Below, one piece after another: positions 32,541 to 42,308 of a DNA stretch of 63,148 nt. A model generated the notes under the pieces. That model was not told the DNA's origin. It did not search any database and saw only the letters and a list, made by a program, of their open reading frames with translations. Made by a program: the position numbers and the translations under genes. Within the stretch, counting starts at the first letter, position 1; each line of letters begins with the position of its first letter. This DNA is from Jannaschia sp. W003 (GTDB lineage Bacteria; Pseudomonadota; Alphaproteobacteria; Rhodobacterales; Rhodobacteraceae): NCBI RefSeq assembly GCF_025144335.1, contig NZ_CP083545.1, forward strand, positions 1 through 63,148. Direction: 5' to 3'.

Positions 32541-34577
32541 ATGCCTTACGGAAAAAGACTGTTGCCCGCCGCAGCGACGCGTCCGCGTCCCGCGGGGCAG
32601 GTTTCGGAGGCGCCTTCGCTGGCGCTCGACGCGAGCCGGCGCGCGGGCGTCGCGCCGTCGGGAATCACCTTCACCGTCGCTGCGTCAGGGTGGGGGGTCG
32701 AGGACCCGTCACGGGATCTGCGCTTCGAGTGGGACTTCGGCGACCCCGGATCCGTCTTCGCGGGTCTGGATCGTGTCGAGACGATATGGGGCGCGTCGGC
32801 GAACCGGGCCTTCGGCGATCGCGCCGCCCACGTGTTCCACCCCTCGGCCACCGATTTCGCCGGCGCGGCCGCGCTGCGCTACACCGTGCGTTGCACCGCC
32901 ACCGACGGCAGCCGGGCCGTCGCGGCGGAGATGCAGGTAGAGATCGCGAACCCGGACCTAGTCTTCGCAGGCGACCGCACTCTCCTCGTGGCGCCGGACG
33001 GAGACTTTTCGGGGGCCCCGGTTCCGGTCACGCCCCAGCCCTTCGCCCGTGCCCGGGACTTCCAGGGACGTACCGGCAACCGCCGCATCCTGTTCAAGCG
33101 CGGTCACAGCTACGAGCTGGAGGGGACTATCGTCTTCGGACGCGCAAAGAGTGCCGCGCAGGTGGGGGCATGGGGCGACGGGCCTGCACCAGTCCTTGAG
33201 GGTCTGCGACAAGTCAGGACCGACCGCATTCTACGCTGCACGAAGACCGGGTCGCAGGACGAAATCGCGATCTGGGGGCTGGCGTGCAAGAGCACTTGGG
33301 ATGCTACGACGGAAACCGCGGGCGGCGATGTTCATCCTTGGGGGGGCCTCTCCCTCGGGGGCAGTGTGCGGGGCCACGTGACGGTGCAGAGTTGCCGCTT
33401 CGGCGGCTTCGGCAACACCATCTCGACCCGAGGCTCCGCTCTTCACCTTGTTATATCAGACACCGAGGTGTCGAACTGGCGCGACTACGGGATGCTCGCC
33501 GGAAGCCAAAACGTCTTAGCGCTCGTCGGCTGCAGATTCGAACAAAACCCTGAAGCTATGGGTGGCGGTGCGGTGCCTCTGGCGATCCGAGGCAGCGACA
33601 ACCTGCAGAACGACCACGGACCCCTGCGGGTCGGCACCGCGCCCGAGGGTTCGTGGACGTTGGTCGCCCAGACGCAGTTGCGTTCGATGAATGGCTGGTC
33701 GGCCGGCAACGCCGGCCGCGGAGTGCCCAACAGACCGTCCCATCAGGCGTGCTTGCGCTGGAATACCAGCGGGGCGTCGGGAGGCACGCTCCGGATCGAC
33801 CGGGTTGTGGCCGAAGGCGGCAACCCGGGGATCAACACCAGCACCTCCAAGCGAAAGAACACCGACAGGCGCTGCGACATCCTCATCGACAAGATCGTGA
33901 CCATAGGCACCTCCAACAATGGCGGTAGCGCCTGGAAGACCGCGTTTACCGGTGCGGTGTGCCGCAACTTCCTCGTGATCGTGCCGCCGACCGCGGGTGG
34001 CCAGTTCGAGTTACGCCCCCCGAAGGCTTTGATGGGTTACGGGGGCAAGCGGGCCGCCTACAGCGACGATGCGCTGGAGGGCCATGTGCACGTCTACAGC
34101 GGCACGGTCCTCGACTGGACGAATGTCGACAAGGCCATCCTGCGGGGCGGCATGCCCGACGGGGTCGAACTGCGCGACGTGATCCTGTCCAACGTCCTCC
34201 ACCACGCGCCCTTCTACGCGGAGTCGCCGCGGGATCTCGGCGAGGCATTGGACTTTGCGGCGTTGTTTCCACCCTCCTATCGCGGCCTCAAGTGGCAGAA
34301 CCGCCACAAGGACACCGAGACCTTCGTGACCCCGGGCGGCGAGGACACGGGTCGCGAGAACAACCTCCGAGGCGTGCCCGACAGCCCCGTTCTCGATGCC
34401 GCCTTCGCGTCCCTCGCAGAGTTACCTGACGGCAGGCCCACCGTGGCGCTGCCGTTTCCGGCCTCGCCGAACGTGCTGGAGGCGGCTCTCCAGCCCGGCG
34501 AGAAAGTAGCCCTCGACGACCTGCTCGGCCGGCTGCGGGGACCGATGCCCCATGCCGGAGCGCTGGAGCCGCGGTAG
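32541..34577 (+). CDS. PKD-like plus right-handed beta-helix protein
   Basis: About 678 residues. The N-terminal region (40-135) looks like a PKD/Ig-type module (FEWDFGDPGSVF). The centre (140-480) is rich in short beta-strand turns typical of parallel beta-helix carbohydrate-active proteins. Residues 181-220 (ILFKRGHSYE, AWGDGPAPV) match a segment of the RTX beta-helix protein at 42309. There is no signal peptide, RTX tail or sorting signal, so its export route is unclear. It is divergent from the GT26 operon. It may be a lyase, epimerase or tailspike-like EPS-binding protein; no catalytic residues can be named. Confidence 0.7.
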   Translation: MPYGKRLLPAAATRPRPAGQVSEAPSLALDASRRAGVAPSGITFTVAASGWGVEDPSRDLRFEWDFGDPGSVFAGLDRVETIWGASANRAFGDRAAHVFHPSATDFAGAAALRYTVRCTATDGSRAVAAEMQVEIANPDLVFAGDRTLLVAPDGDFSGAPVPVTPQPFARARDFQGRTGNRRILFKRGHSYELEGTIVFGRAKSAAQVGAWGDGPAPVLEGLRQVRTDRILRCTKTGSQDEIAIWGLACKSTWDATTETAGGDVHPWGGLSLGGSVRGHVTVQSCRFGGFGNTISTRGSALHLVISDTEVSNWRDYGMLAGSQNVLALVGCRFEQNPEAMGGGAVPLAIRGSDNLQNDHGPLRVGTAPEGSWTLVAQTQLRSMNGWSAGNAGRGVPNRPSHQACLRWNTSGASGGTLRIDRVVAEGGNPGINTSTSKRKNTDRRCDILIDKIVTIGTSNNGGSAWKTAFTGAVCRNFLVIVPPTAGGQFELRPPKALMGYGGKRAAYSDDALEGHVHVYSGTVLDWTNVDKAILRGGMPDGVELRDVILSNVLHHAPFYAESPRDLGEALDFAALFPPSYRGLKWQNRHKDTETFVTPGGEDTGRENNLRGVPDSPVLDAAFASLAELPDGRPTVALPFPASPNVLEAALQPGEKVALDDLLGRLRGPMPHAGALEPR

Positions 34578-34607
34578 GTCCGGGCGGGCCGCGCCACCGG
34601 CCGGACC
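34577..34607. terminator. Possible hairpin between convergent genes
   Basis: GGTCCGG (34577-34583) pairs with CCGGACC (34601-34607), beginning at the last base of the beta-helix stop codon. It lies in the 37-base gap before the convergent GT2 stop. There is no T-run, so terminator function is uncertain. Confidence 0.3.
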
Positions 34608-34614
34608 CGCGGGG

Positions 34615-35724
34615 CTATCCGGCCAGGATCCGCCGTTGCAGCCCGGCGTACCAATCGGGCAGGTCGGCTCGGTCCTGCCGCCACACCGTCGGCGAGCGCA
34701 CCAGGGCCCAAGCGGCGCCACGCGCCTGTGGCAGCGAAAGCCGGCCGGTGATCAGGTCCTTCAGCGTCTCGGCCAGCACCCTCCGGGTCGCGAGGCCGTA
34801 GAATCGTGCCGCGTCCCGTGCCGGCCGGCGCGAGTTGCGGCGCGTGAAGTAGGCCGAGTTCATCAGACTGAGAGCCGTGACCTTGCGCCTCTTGATACGT
34901 CCCGCCGCCGCTTCGACGTGGTTTATGCGAGCGCCTTCGGCGACCAGGCAGACCCCGTGGCGACCCCAGCGATAGGAGGCGTCGAGGTCTTCCGTCGGAC
35001 AGTAGGCCAGAAGCCCGTCGTCGAAGAGCTCCCGTAGCGCGACCTCCCGGCGAACGGTCATGCCCCAGCCGGGCAGGAACTCCGTGTAGCGGGTGCCCGG
35101 CAAGGCGAGCGCCGCGGCCGTATCGCGCCCGTGATGGGTGCCGGGCTCGTCGTAGCGCAGGAAGATGCGGTCGCGTGATTGCAGCAGCACTTCCTTGAGC
35201 ACCCAGCGGGCGAGGCCAGAGCGGCGGACCGCGGCGCGCATCCGCGCGCTGCGCCGGATGCCGCCCGCGTCCTTGAGGGCCGTTCCCTTCGCCACCGCCC
35301 GCGCCGCCGCGTCGTCGCCGGCCACGTTGACCCCCGCGATGCCCGCGACGCGTCCCTCCGCATCGGCGTCGTAGAGCGCCATGATCGTCTCGGCGCAGTC
35401 CGGCTCCATGAGGGAATCGTCGTCGATCACGAACGCCACGTCGGCCGACATCGCCGTCAGGGCGGCGTTGCGTTGGCGCGCCGAGGACTTCTCCGGATGG
35501 CCCAGGAAGACGAGCCGGACCTCCGCCCCGTTTGTTGCCGCCGCGAGCGTCTCGCGGATGCGCCCGCGATGGGCTTCCCAGTCGTCGGAGGCGTCGGCGA
35601 TGGCGATCTCGGCGGGCGGCCGGGTCTGCGCGAGCGCGTGCTCGACGCAGCGCACCAGCATGTCGGGGCGGTTCAGCGTGGCGACGCAGAGCCCCCACGA
35701 AAGGCGGCCCCGATCGGAGATCAC
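34615..35724 (-). CDS. Glycosyltransferase family 2
   Basis: 369 residues. The GT-A fold has VATLNRPDMLVRCV, AIADASDD, SSARQRNAALT and the metal-site motif VIDDDSLM (DDD). TEDLDASYRWGRHG lies in the acceptor region. The GTG start overlaps the pyruvyl transferase stop by 4 bases, so the two genes form a unit. It is a probable EPS repeat-unit transferase. Confidence 0.85.
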   Translation of the reverse strand: MISDRGRLSWGLCVATLNRPDMLVRCVEHALAQTRPPAEIAIADASDDWEAHRGRIRETLAAATNGAEVRLVFLGHPEKSSARQRNAALTAMSADVAFVIDDDSLMEPDCAETIMALYDADAEGRVAGIAGVNVAGDDAAARAVAKGTALKDAGGIRRSARMRAAVRRSGLARWVLKEVLLQSRDRIFLRYDEPGTHHGRDTAAALALPGTRYTEFLPGWGMTVRREVALRELFDDGLLAYCPTEDLDASYRWGRHGVCLVAEGARINHVEAAAGRIKRRKVTALSLMNSAYFTRRNSRRPARDAARFYGLATRRVLAETLKDLITGRLSLPQARGAAWALVRSPTVWRQDRADLPDWYAGLQRRILAG

Positions 35725-36710
35725 GCCTCGGCCCCCGCCATCCGGCGGATCTCCCGAGCCTTTTCCAGTATGCGCGACTTGCGGTCGTCGAGGACGCGCG
35801 GGTCGCTCAGGCTCGGCTCGCAGCGGGCGGCTCGAGCGATGTCACGGGCCAGCATCGCCTCGACCGGCCTCTGGAAGTGAGCGATCAAGCCCTTCAGACG
35901 GTCCCGCTCCTGGCGGCCCATCGTGTTGGGGTTCACGAAGGTCTGAGTGATCTCGCCGTCTGTCCGGGTCCTCCGCTTCGGGCGCTTGAGGGCTCCGCGC
36001 GCGTTGCGCAGGGCGAAGTATGCTGCACGCGGCAGGCGCAGTGCCGTGTTCAGGCGAAGGTCGAAATCCAAGCTGTCGGCCCAGTCGCCCCACTTGAAGG
36101 TGTTGAAGTGGTGCGACACGACCAGCGGCACCCAGGGTGTACGGAACGCATCGGCGATGATGGCGGCATGCATCGATTCGGCGATCACCAGCCGGGCATC
36201 GCGCAGTTCCCGTATCACCTCTTTGGCATCGTCCTTGGGCGACACCGTCCGCACACCCGACCGGCGCGACAGCCGCTTCCAGTCAAGGTCCAGGTTGGCG
36301 GTCAGGCGGTGCGGCACGAAGATCACGTCGCCTTCCGCGCGCGGCCCGTCCGCGAAGTCGGGAAAGTCGGATACCATCACTGCCGGATCCGTGATCGCGA
36401 GGCTCGGGTCCACATCCAGGATCCGCGCGGTTCGCGGACCGCGCACCCATGCAAACTCCACCTTGGCGGGGTCGAATCGCTGGACCGGGCCATAGCCCGT
36501 GCCGCTGCCGCACACGAGGATGCGGTCCATCGCGGAGAAAGCCTTCCGGTTGATCAGCGTGCCGATGCCGCACAGCGTCCGATCGGGCGCGATCTCCCGC
36601 CACTCGGGAATGAGGCGGTCCCAGAACCAGAGGTTCATGTCGTCGCCGAAATTTCCATCCGGCGTCTTGCAGTAGTATAGATCCACGCCGTGCTCCCGCA
36701 TCGTCGACAC
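35721..36710 (-). CDS. Polysaccharide pyruvyl transferase family protein
   Basis: About 329 residues of the CsaB/ExoV-type fold. Motifs seen are TPDGNFGDDMNLWFW, VRGPRTARIL, DPAVMVSDF and SMHAAIIADAF (the usual SxHxxIxA site), then PLVVSHHFNTFKW. These enzymes put ketal pyruvate on sugar residues from phosphoenolpyruvate and add negative charge to EPS. The start is GTG at 36710 or ATG at 36701; neither has a strong ribosome site. It is first in a two-gene leftward unit. Confidence 0.85.
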   Translation of the reverse strand: MSTMREHGVDLYYCKTPDGNFGDDMNLWFWDRLIPEWREIAPDRTLCGIGTLINRKAFSAMDRILVCGSGTGYGPVQRFDPAKVEFAWVRGPRTARILDVDPSLAITDPAVMVSDFPDFADGPRAEGDVIFVPHRLTANLDLDWKRLSRRSGVRTVSPKDDAKEVIRELRDARLVIAESMHAAIIADAFRTPWVPLVVSHHFNTFKWGDWADSLDFDLRLNTALRLPRAAYFALRNARGALKRPKRRTRTDGEITQTFVNPNTMGRQERDRLKGLIAHFQRPVEAMLARDIARAARCEPSLSDPRVLDDRKSRILEKAREIRRMAGAEA

Positions 36711-36835
36711 GCCGTACGGGGCGGGCCTCGGGGTTCCTTGCAGATCGATCCTCGCCGCACAAGTTCGGGGTCCCCCGGATGGACCCTCGGCGTGCCGAAC
36801 AGTAGCAAGGGCGCGGCAACAGACGCGAGTCCCCC

Positions 36836-37729
36836 ATGATCATCTGCCCGACGCAAGGCTTCGTCTTCGTCCACATCCCGAAATGCGCCGGCAGTTCTGT
36901 GCGCTCGCAGGTTAGGCGCTGCGATGCCGACCACGTTTCCATGGGCGACGTGGCCGCGCATCCGTCGCTGGGCCGGATCGACTACGGCCACGTTCCGCTC
37001 GGGGCGCTGCGAGCGCACTTCCCGGACGAGTATGCCGCCGTGCGGGACCTGACGGCCTTCGCGGTCCTGCGCGACCCGCTCGCGCGGTTCGGCTCGGCTC
37101 TCCGCCAGGTGTTGTGGCGCTACGAGGGGCGCCCCATGACGGCGATCCCGCCTGCGGAGCTGCGCGAGACGACGCTGCGCATGCTCGACGACGTCGCCGC
37201 GGACCTCGAACGGGTCGCCGGGGATCCGCACGCGGTGCCGTCCCGCAAACTCGTCTTCTTCGCCCGCCAGGAGGGCTTCGTCTCCGACCTCGGGCTGGAG
37301 GGGCATCCCCGGCTGGTCGATCACGCATTGCCGATGGAACTCGTGCCCGACCTGATCGACCACCTCGCGCGGCGGAGCGGCGTGGCGCTGGATCCGGGTG
37401 CGCGAGCCAACCAGAACGTCGACCTGAAGGTCCGAGCCCTCGGTGGCCCGGCGTACGCGATCAACAGCATGCTGCGGCGGATGCTGCCCGAACGGATGCA
37501 CGCGCGGGTCAAGGCGGCGGCAATCGGGATGCTGTCGTCCGGGCGCAGCGCCGCCGACGCGAGCGGGGTGCTGGACCTGCCCGAGGTGCGCGACTTCGTG
37601 GACCAGCATTACGCGGCGGACGTGGCGCTGCACGCCGCCGCCCGCGCCGAGACACCTGCTTTGAAGGCGATGCTCTCGGCCGATGCGACGTCCGGGTCTG
37701 GTCGACCGGTCGGCGTGCCCGTCGCCTAG
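36836..37729 (+). CDS. Sulfotransferase family 2 (carbohydrate sulfotransferase-like)
   Basis: 297 residues. The 5'-loop is FVHIPKCAGSSVRSQV and the 3'-motif AVLRDPLARFGSAL, typical of the Sulfotransfer_2 group (chondroitin/heparan-type). The remainder is helical. It stands alone on the plus strand, divergent from the pyruvyl transferase over 125 bases. Presumed substrate is an EPS sugar hydroxyl. The ATG at 36836 begins directly before the motif region. Confidence 0.83.
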   Translation: MIICPTQGFVFVHIPKCAGSSVRSQVRRCDADHVSMGDVAAHPSLGRIDYGHVPLGALRAHFPDEYAAVRDLTAFAVLRDPLARFGSALRQVLWRYEGRPMTAIPPAELRETTLRMLDDVAADLERVAGDPHAVPSRKLVFFARQEGFVSDLGLEGHPRLVDHALPMELVPDLIDHLARRSGVALDPGARANQNVDLKVRALGGPAYAINSMLRRMLPERMHARVKAAAIGMLSSGRSAADASGVLDLPEVRDFVDQHYAADVALHAAARAETPALKAMLSADATSGSGRPVGVPVA

Positions 37730-37910
37730 GGGGCGGAGCGCCTTCCCTTGCGCGAGGGCATTCGCGGAACACGCGCCGAGTACCGGGCGCTTCCACAGGC
37801 GATCTCGCATCCCGGTTCCACCGAATCGCGAATGGTCGGGGCCCCGGTGCGCGGTGTCGATACGGAACCGCCACGACGGCACGCTCCGAGACCATCGTTC
37901 CCGGGGGGGG

Positions 37911-38762
37911 CTAGAAGGACTGCGGCGTCAGGATCCAGTCGTGCTCGGGTCTAACCTCGTGCCGGAAGCGATCGGCCCACTCGCGGGAGGTGCCGTCCGA
38001 CTGCTTGGTGGTTCGGGGCTCGAAGCGAAGCTCCGGCACGACCGGGTCGAGGAAAGCGCCGATCTCCCGGCACGCTGCTTCGGGATCGGCTGCGACGTCC
38101 TCGAAGACGACCGTCTTGCTCGGCGCGGCGAAGTCCGTCCCAAGGAACGCCGCCCAGTGCTCGTTCTGCTTCCGCATCATCCGGGCGTTGCGGACGATCG
38201 CGCCATAGTCGAATGCCTTCGCGCCGCGGGCGCGGGCGCTGCCGATCCACTGCCCCGTCTGCACCGCCGCCGTCCGCGAGATGGCTTGGGCCAGCAGGTC
38301 GCGCCGGTATATCCAGATCGCGCGCTCGAACCCGCCCCGCCGGGCGATCAGATCGTGAGACGAAAAACCCGCCCATTGGTTCCAATGAGCCTTGATGCCG
38401 AAGAGGCCCGTCGGACCGCTGCGCAGCCGCGTCAACGCGTCGAACACCTCCCCGTCATCGCGGGCGCCAAAACGATGCCGCCACAGATCCAGGTTCATCG
38501 GATTCATGTATTCCAGCGGGCAGCCGAAATGCCCTGCCCCCTGCAGGAGATGCCCCAGGAAGTGGCTGCCCGAACGCGGCGTGGTCGCCATCAGCCAGAA
38601 CCGCGCCGGGCCATCGCGTGGCGGAAGATCCATCGCGGGGGAGAACTGCTCGGGATAGGGATGCATCCGCAGCCGGGCCCAAGCCGGCCAGCGCAGACCG
38701 CCCCGCATACGAAGGGCGCGCAGCCAGTCCGGTTCCCGTGGAATGAACGCCTTCATCGGCAT
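37911..38762 (-). CDS. Stf0-family sulfotransferase
   Basis: About 283 residues. FWLMATTPRSGSHFLGHLL supplies the 5'-loop. The 3'-region is IWIYRRDLLAQAISRTAA, followed by AVQTGQW. These match Stf0, the trehalose 2-sulfotransferase-type family. The ATG at 38762 is chosen; a TTG at 38858 would add 32 residues of poor composition and neither has a clear ribosome site. It is convergent with the 36836-37729 sulfotransferase. The target is presumably carbohydrate or glycolipid. Confidence 0.8.
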   Translation of the reverse strand: MPMKAFIPREPDWLRALRMRGGLRWPAWARLRMHPYPEQFSPAMDLPPRDGPARFWLMATTPRSGSHFLGHLLQGAGHFGCPLEYMNPMNLDLWRHRFGARDDGEVFDALTRLRSGPTGLFGIKAHWNQWAGFSSHDLIARRGGFERAIWIYRRDLLAQAISRTAAVQTGQWIGSARARGAKAFDYGAIVRNARMMRKQNEHWAAFLGTDFAAPSKTVVFEDVAADPEAACREIGAFLDPVVPELRFEPRTTKQSDGTSREWADRFRHEVRPEHDWILTPQSF

Positions 38763-38929
38763 CGACCGGAATGGAAGCTCGCTGCGTGCGGCATGCGGAA
38801 CATTGGCAGGACTCTCGACAGGGGGAGCGATGGAAGGCGTCTCGCTGTCCTTCTGCAATGCAAGGCGATCTGACGCCAGCCCTCCGCCCGACGCCGAACC
38901 TGCACGATCCGGATGGGGCGGGGGTCCGG

Positions 38930-40315
38930 TCAGGACGCGGAGGCGTCCGGCAGGTCCCGACCCCCGTCGGCGTCCGGGATCCCAACCTTCCAGCCCCGCC
39001 CGGTCGCGACAGCGAGCTGTGCCACCGCCGTGGCCAGATCCCGGCGCGCCGACGCTAGCGAGAGGTCCGTCCGGCGGCGGTCCTGCGCGGCGCTGATCAA
39101 CTCCAGAATCGTGGTGACGCCGAGCCGCAGGGTGTCCTGCGACAGGGCCTCCAACCGGGCGTAGTCGGCGCTCGCGCGGGTGAGGGCGGCGATCTCGCGG
39201 CGACTGGTCGCCGCGCGGACCAGCGCGGACTCCACGTCCGATACGGCCTGTGTCAGCTCCTGCCGCCAGAGGATCTCGGCCTCTGCCGCTTCGGCGGCCG
39301 TCTCATCGCGCAGGGCGATCAGCCGTCCCCGGCTGAGCAACGGCAGCGAAAGGGTGGGCCCCAGGCGGAAGGTCTCCTTGCTGTCGAGTTGGATCGTGCC
39401 GTTGAGCGTGAGCGCAGGGTAGAGCGCCGCCTCCGCCACGCCGATCTCTGCGAGGGCCTTGGCCAGACGGTACTCGGCGGCAAGCACGTCGGGGCGATTG
39501 CGCAGCAGGTTGGCCGGAACGCCGGGCGCGACGGTGTGGCGGGGGCGCAGTTGGCCCGCTCGGCCGATCGCGGCGGCGACCGCCGAGACGGGCATGTCGA
39601 TGAGGGTGGCGACGCGAATGGTGTTGAGCTGCACGCCCGCCCGAAGGCCTGGCAGCTCCGCCTCCACCAGCGAGAGATCGGCCTGCGCGCGCGCCTCGTT
39701 CACTGCGGTCATCTCGCCGGCCGCGACCAGCTCGCGCGTCAGCGCGAGGAGGCGGCGCCGATCGGCGATGGAGCGTTCGGTGACCGCCTGGGCGTTCTGG
39801 AAGAACCGGACCTCGATCATCGCCGTCGCCAGTTCGAGCTGGAAGGCCAACTGGGTCGCCGCCTCGTCGAGAAGCGTCGCCTCCAGCTCCGCCCTCACCG
39901 CTTGCCGCCGCCGGGCCTGGCCGCCGAACAGGTCGAACGCGTAGGTGGCTCCGCCCGCCGCGACCTCGGACCCGGAGGTTCGTCCGTCCGACACGGTGCG
40001 GTTCAGCGTGACGTCCAGGTCCCCAGAAAGTTGCGCCGCACCGGCCGCCCGGACACGGGCACGTGCCTGCGCGATGCGCGCGCGGGCGGTTCGGATGTCG
40101 AGGTTCTGCCGAAGGCCGCGGGCCATGAAGGCATCGAGGGTGCTGTCGTCCAGCGCGAGCCACCACGCCTCCGACGCGGCGCCTTCCAGATCCGGCGAGA
40201 CGGCGAAGGCGAATTCGCGTGCGACGGCGACCTCGGGCCGGGCGCTGTCGGGCCCTACGGTGGTGATGCAGCCGCCCAGAATCAGGGCCAGCGGGGCAAT
40301 CAGGCTTCGGATCAT
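38930..40315 (-). CDS. TolC/NodT-type outer membrane factor lipoprotein
   Basis: About 461 residues. A lipoprotein signal (ALILGGC, C16) is followed by two outer-membrane efflux domains with long alpha-helical hairpins (DIRTARARIAQARARVRAAG and its later counterpart near AEYRLAKALAEIGVAEAA). It forms the outer-membrane channel of RND or type I export systems. No inner-membrane ABC, RND or HlyD partner is in the window. The gene is divergent from the Wzx-like gene and 2 kb from the RTX protein, so it may serve type I secretion of that protein. The ATG at 40315 begins the signal. Confidence 0.87.
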   Translation of the reverse strand: MIRSLIAPLALILGGCITTVGPDSARPEVAVAREFAFAVSPDLEGAASEAWWLALDDSTLDAFMARGLRQNLDIRTARARIAQARARVRAAGAAQLSGDLDVTLNRTVSDGRTSGSEVAAGGATYAFDLFGGQARRRQAVRAELEATLLDEAATQLAFQLELATAMIEVRFFQNAQAVTERSIADRRRLLALTRELVAAGEMTAVNEARAQADLSLVEAELPGLRAGVQLNTIRVATLIDMPVSAVAAAIGRAGQLRPRHTVAPGVPANLLRNRPDVLAAEYRLAKALAEIGVAEAALYPALTLNGTIQLDSKETFRLGPTLSLPLLSRGRLIALRDETAAEAAEAEILWRQELTQAVSDVESALVRAATSRREIAALTRASADYARLEALSQDTLRLGVTTILELISAAQDRRRTDLSLASARRDLATAVAQLAVATGRGWKVGIPDADGGRDLPDASAS

Positions 40316-40650
40316 GGGGTGCTCGATCTTGTTCTTGGTTTTCCCGAGGTTAACACGAATGGCCGCAGTCGTGCCGGATGGGGCCGTATCCGTGCCTTCT
40401 TGTCGCCCGGACGCCACGAAACGGGGCAGAAACGTGGCAAACCACGCCGTAAAATTGCGGCTGCGGCGGAGACAGATCGTATCCCCGGCCCGATATCCCG
40501 TGGTCAGCCTTGATGTGTCGGTCATCCAGGCGCATGGACTGGAAGGCCGGAGACCGGCGCTCGTACGGCCGGATCGAGTGGTCGGCGCAGCAACCGGACA
40601 GGAACAGGAACTCCTCCGATGCGTGCCATGCCCGCCCACGACCCCCGTTC
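40316..40650. other. Divergent intergenic region, outer membrane factor / flippase
   Basis: About 335 bases between divergent genes, so it should contain both promoters. The part at 40320-40370 is AT-richer. A rightward reading frame overlapping its right half is only the in-frame extension of the flippase. No other element was recognised. Confidence 0.4.
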
Positions 40651-42039
40651 ATGACCATGATCCCGCCCCTGCGCCGGTTCTCTTGGGACCGGCTTCGAGG
40701 CCTTCTGACGAGCGATGGGCTCAAGGGACGGATCGTGCGCGGTGCGGCGTTCACGATGGGATCCTTCGGCACGGCGCAGGTCCTGCGTCTGACCTCTAGC
40801 CTGATCCTCACGCGGCTGCTGTTTCCGGAAGCCTTCGGGCTGATGGCGCTGCTGCAGGTCGTGTTGACGGGGCTGATGCTCCTGTCGGACACAGGGCTTC
40901 AGGTCTCTGTGTTGCGGCACCCCCGGGGGGACGACCCAGATTTCTTAAACACTGTCTGGACAGTGAAGGTGATCCGGGGTGTCGCTTTGTGGCTGATTTC
41001 GTGCGCACTCGCGTGGCCGATGGCAGCAGTCTACGGCGAGCCTATCATAGCGCAGCTTCTGCCGCTCCTTGGTCTCACGCTAATTCTGAAAGGAATCAAT
41101 CCGACGGCGATTGCAACCGCGGATCGACACATGCGCTTTGGTAGAGTAACTTTGATCCAACTATCAAGCCAGTTCATCACCATCGCCACATCCATACTAC
41201 TAGCATGGATATTCGGATCTGTCTGGGTATTAGTGTGGGGTATCCTTGCCGGTGCAGTTTCCAATCAAATATTGGCACGGGTCTTCCTGCCGAACTCCCT
41301 GAACCGGTTCCACTGGGACGGGGAGATCGCGAGTGAGCTGTTCGGCTTCGGAAGATGGATCCTCCTCGGCACCGCCGCGTCCTACGCGGTGAACAATGCA
41401 GACAAAATGATCCTGGGAGCGTTCATCTCCCTAGAGGATCTGGGCATCTACAACATTGGGCTGATGCTTGCGATGCTCGCCTACAAGATCTGCGGCGCGC
41501 TCAAGACGAAGCTCCTCATGCCGATCTATCGGATGCGTCCCATGCAGGGGAACGAGGCCAACCGGCGAAAGACCTTCGCCATGCGGCGCCTCATATCAGG
41601 CGCCGGCATCGCCGTGATGGCCGTGCTGGCCTTCGTCGGCATCCCGCTCGTCGATTTCCTCTACGACGAGCGCTACGCGCTGGCCGGCCCGATCGTCGTC
41701 CTCTTCTGTCTGTCGTTGATCCCTCAGATTATTACCTTGGGTACTGGAGATCTGCTCCTAGTTTCAGGCGACTCATGGCGTGCCATGCATCTTACCGTCG
41801 CGAGGGCGGTAGTTCAGGTTCCCGTCCTATGGTTCGGTGTGCAATGGTTCGGGCTGGCTGGGGCGATCCTCGCCCCCGCAATCGCGGTGATCGCGGTGCA
41901 TCCCCTGCGGCTGCATTACGCGCGTCGCTACGAGGGATGGGACGGGGTTGGTGAGGTCGGGCTGCTCCTACTTGGTGTGCTTCCAGCAGGTTTGGCGTGC
42001 TGGCTCCACCGCGAGGAACTTGCGGCGCTTTTCCACTGA
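40651..42039 (+). CDS. Wzx-like oligosaccharide flippase
   Basis: About 462 residues with around 12-14 transmembrane helices. The opening GAAFTMGSFGTAQVLRLTSS and LILTRLLFPEAFGLMAL are typical of MVF/PST-type polysaccharide flippases. It moves lipid-linked repeat units across the inner membrane for Wzy polymerisation. The middle (about 41050-41280) is clearly poorer in G+C than the ends. The ATG at 40651 or 40657 begins the conserved part. There is no strong ribosome site. Confidence 0.87.
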   Translation: MTMIPPLRRFSWDRLRGLLTSDGLKGRIVRGAAFTMGSFGTAQVLRLTSSLILTRLLFPEAFGLMALLQVVLTGLMLLSDTGLQVSVLRHPRGDDPDFLNTVWTVKVIRGVALWLISCALAWPMAAVYGEPIIAQLLPLLGLTLILKGINPTAIATADRHMRFGRVTLIQLSSQFITIATSILLAWIFGSVWVLVWGILAGAVSNQILARVFLPNSLNRFHWDGEIASELFGFGRWILLGTAASYAVNNADKMILGAFISLEDLGIYNIGLMLAMLAYKICGALKTKLLMPIYRMRPMQGNEANRRKTFAMRRLISGAGIAVMAVLAFVGIPLVDFLYDERYALAGPIVVLFCLSLIPQIITLGTGDLLLVSGDSWRAMHLTVARAVVQVPVLWFGVQWFGLAGAILAPAIAVIAVHPLRLHYARRYEGWDGVGEVGLLLLGVLPAGLACWLHREELAALFH

Positions 42040-42308
42040 CGAATGCGATGAAGTAAGCGGCCACCCGCCCGTCTGCCCCGCTTACCCGACGTAATGGTGA
42101 ACTTTCCCGGAGGATTGATCTCTCTGGGCAAGCTTCTCTTTACCTGTGACTGCCATAGTTCCGGCGATCTCGATCCGCTTGACGCGGAATCGCCTTGATC
42201 TCGACCCCATCGGGTCCTGCGATCGCCGGGAAACCTTCCCCAGTATCGAAGCCAATCACCACGAACCCACACCGGGTCGAACCGGTAGTGGTCGCAAAGG
42301 GCACAGGC

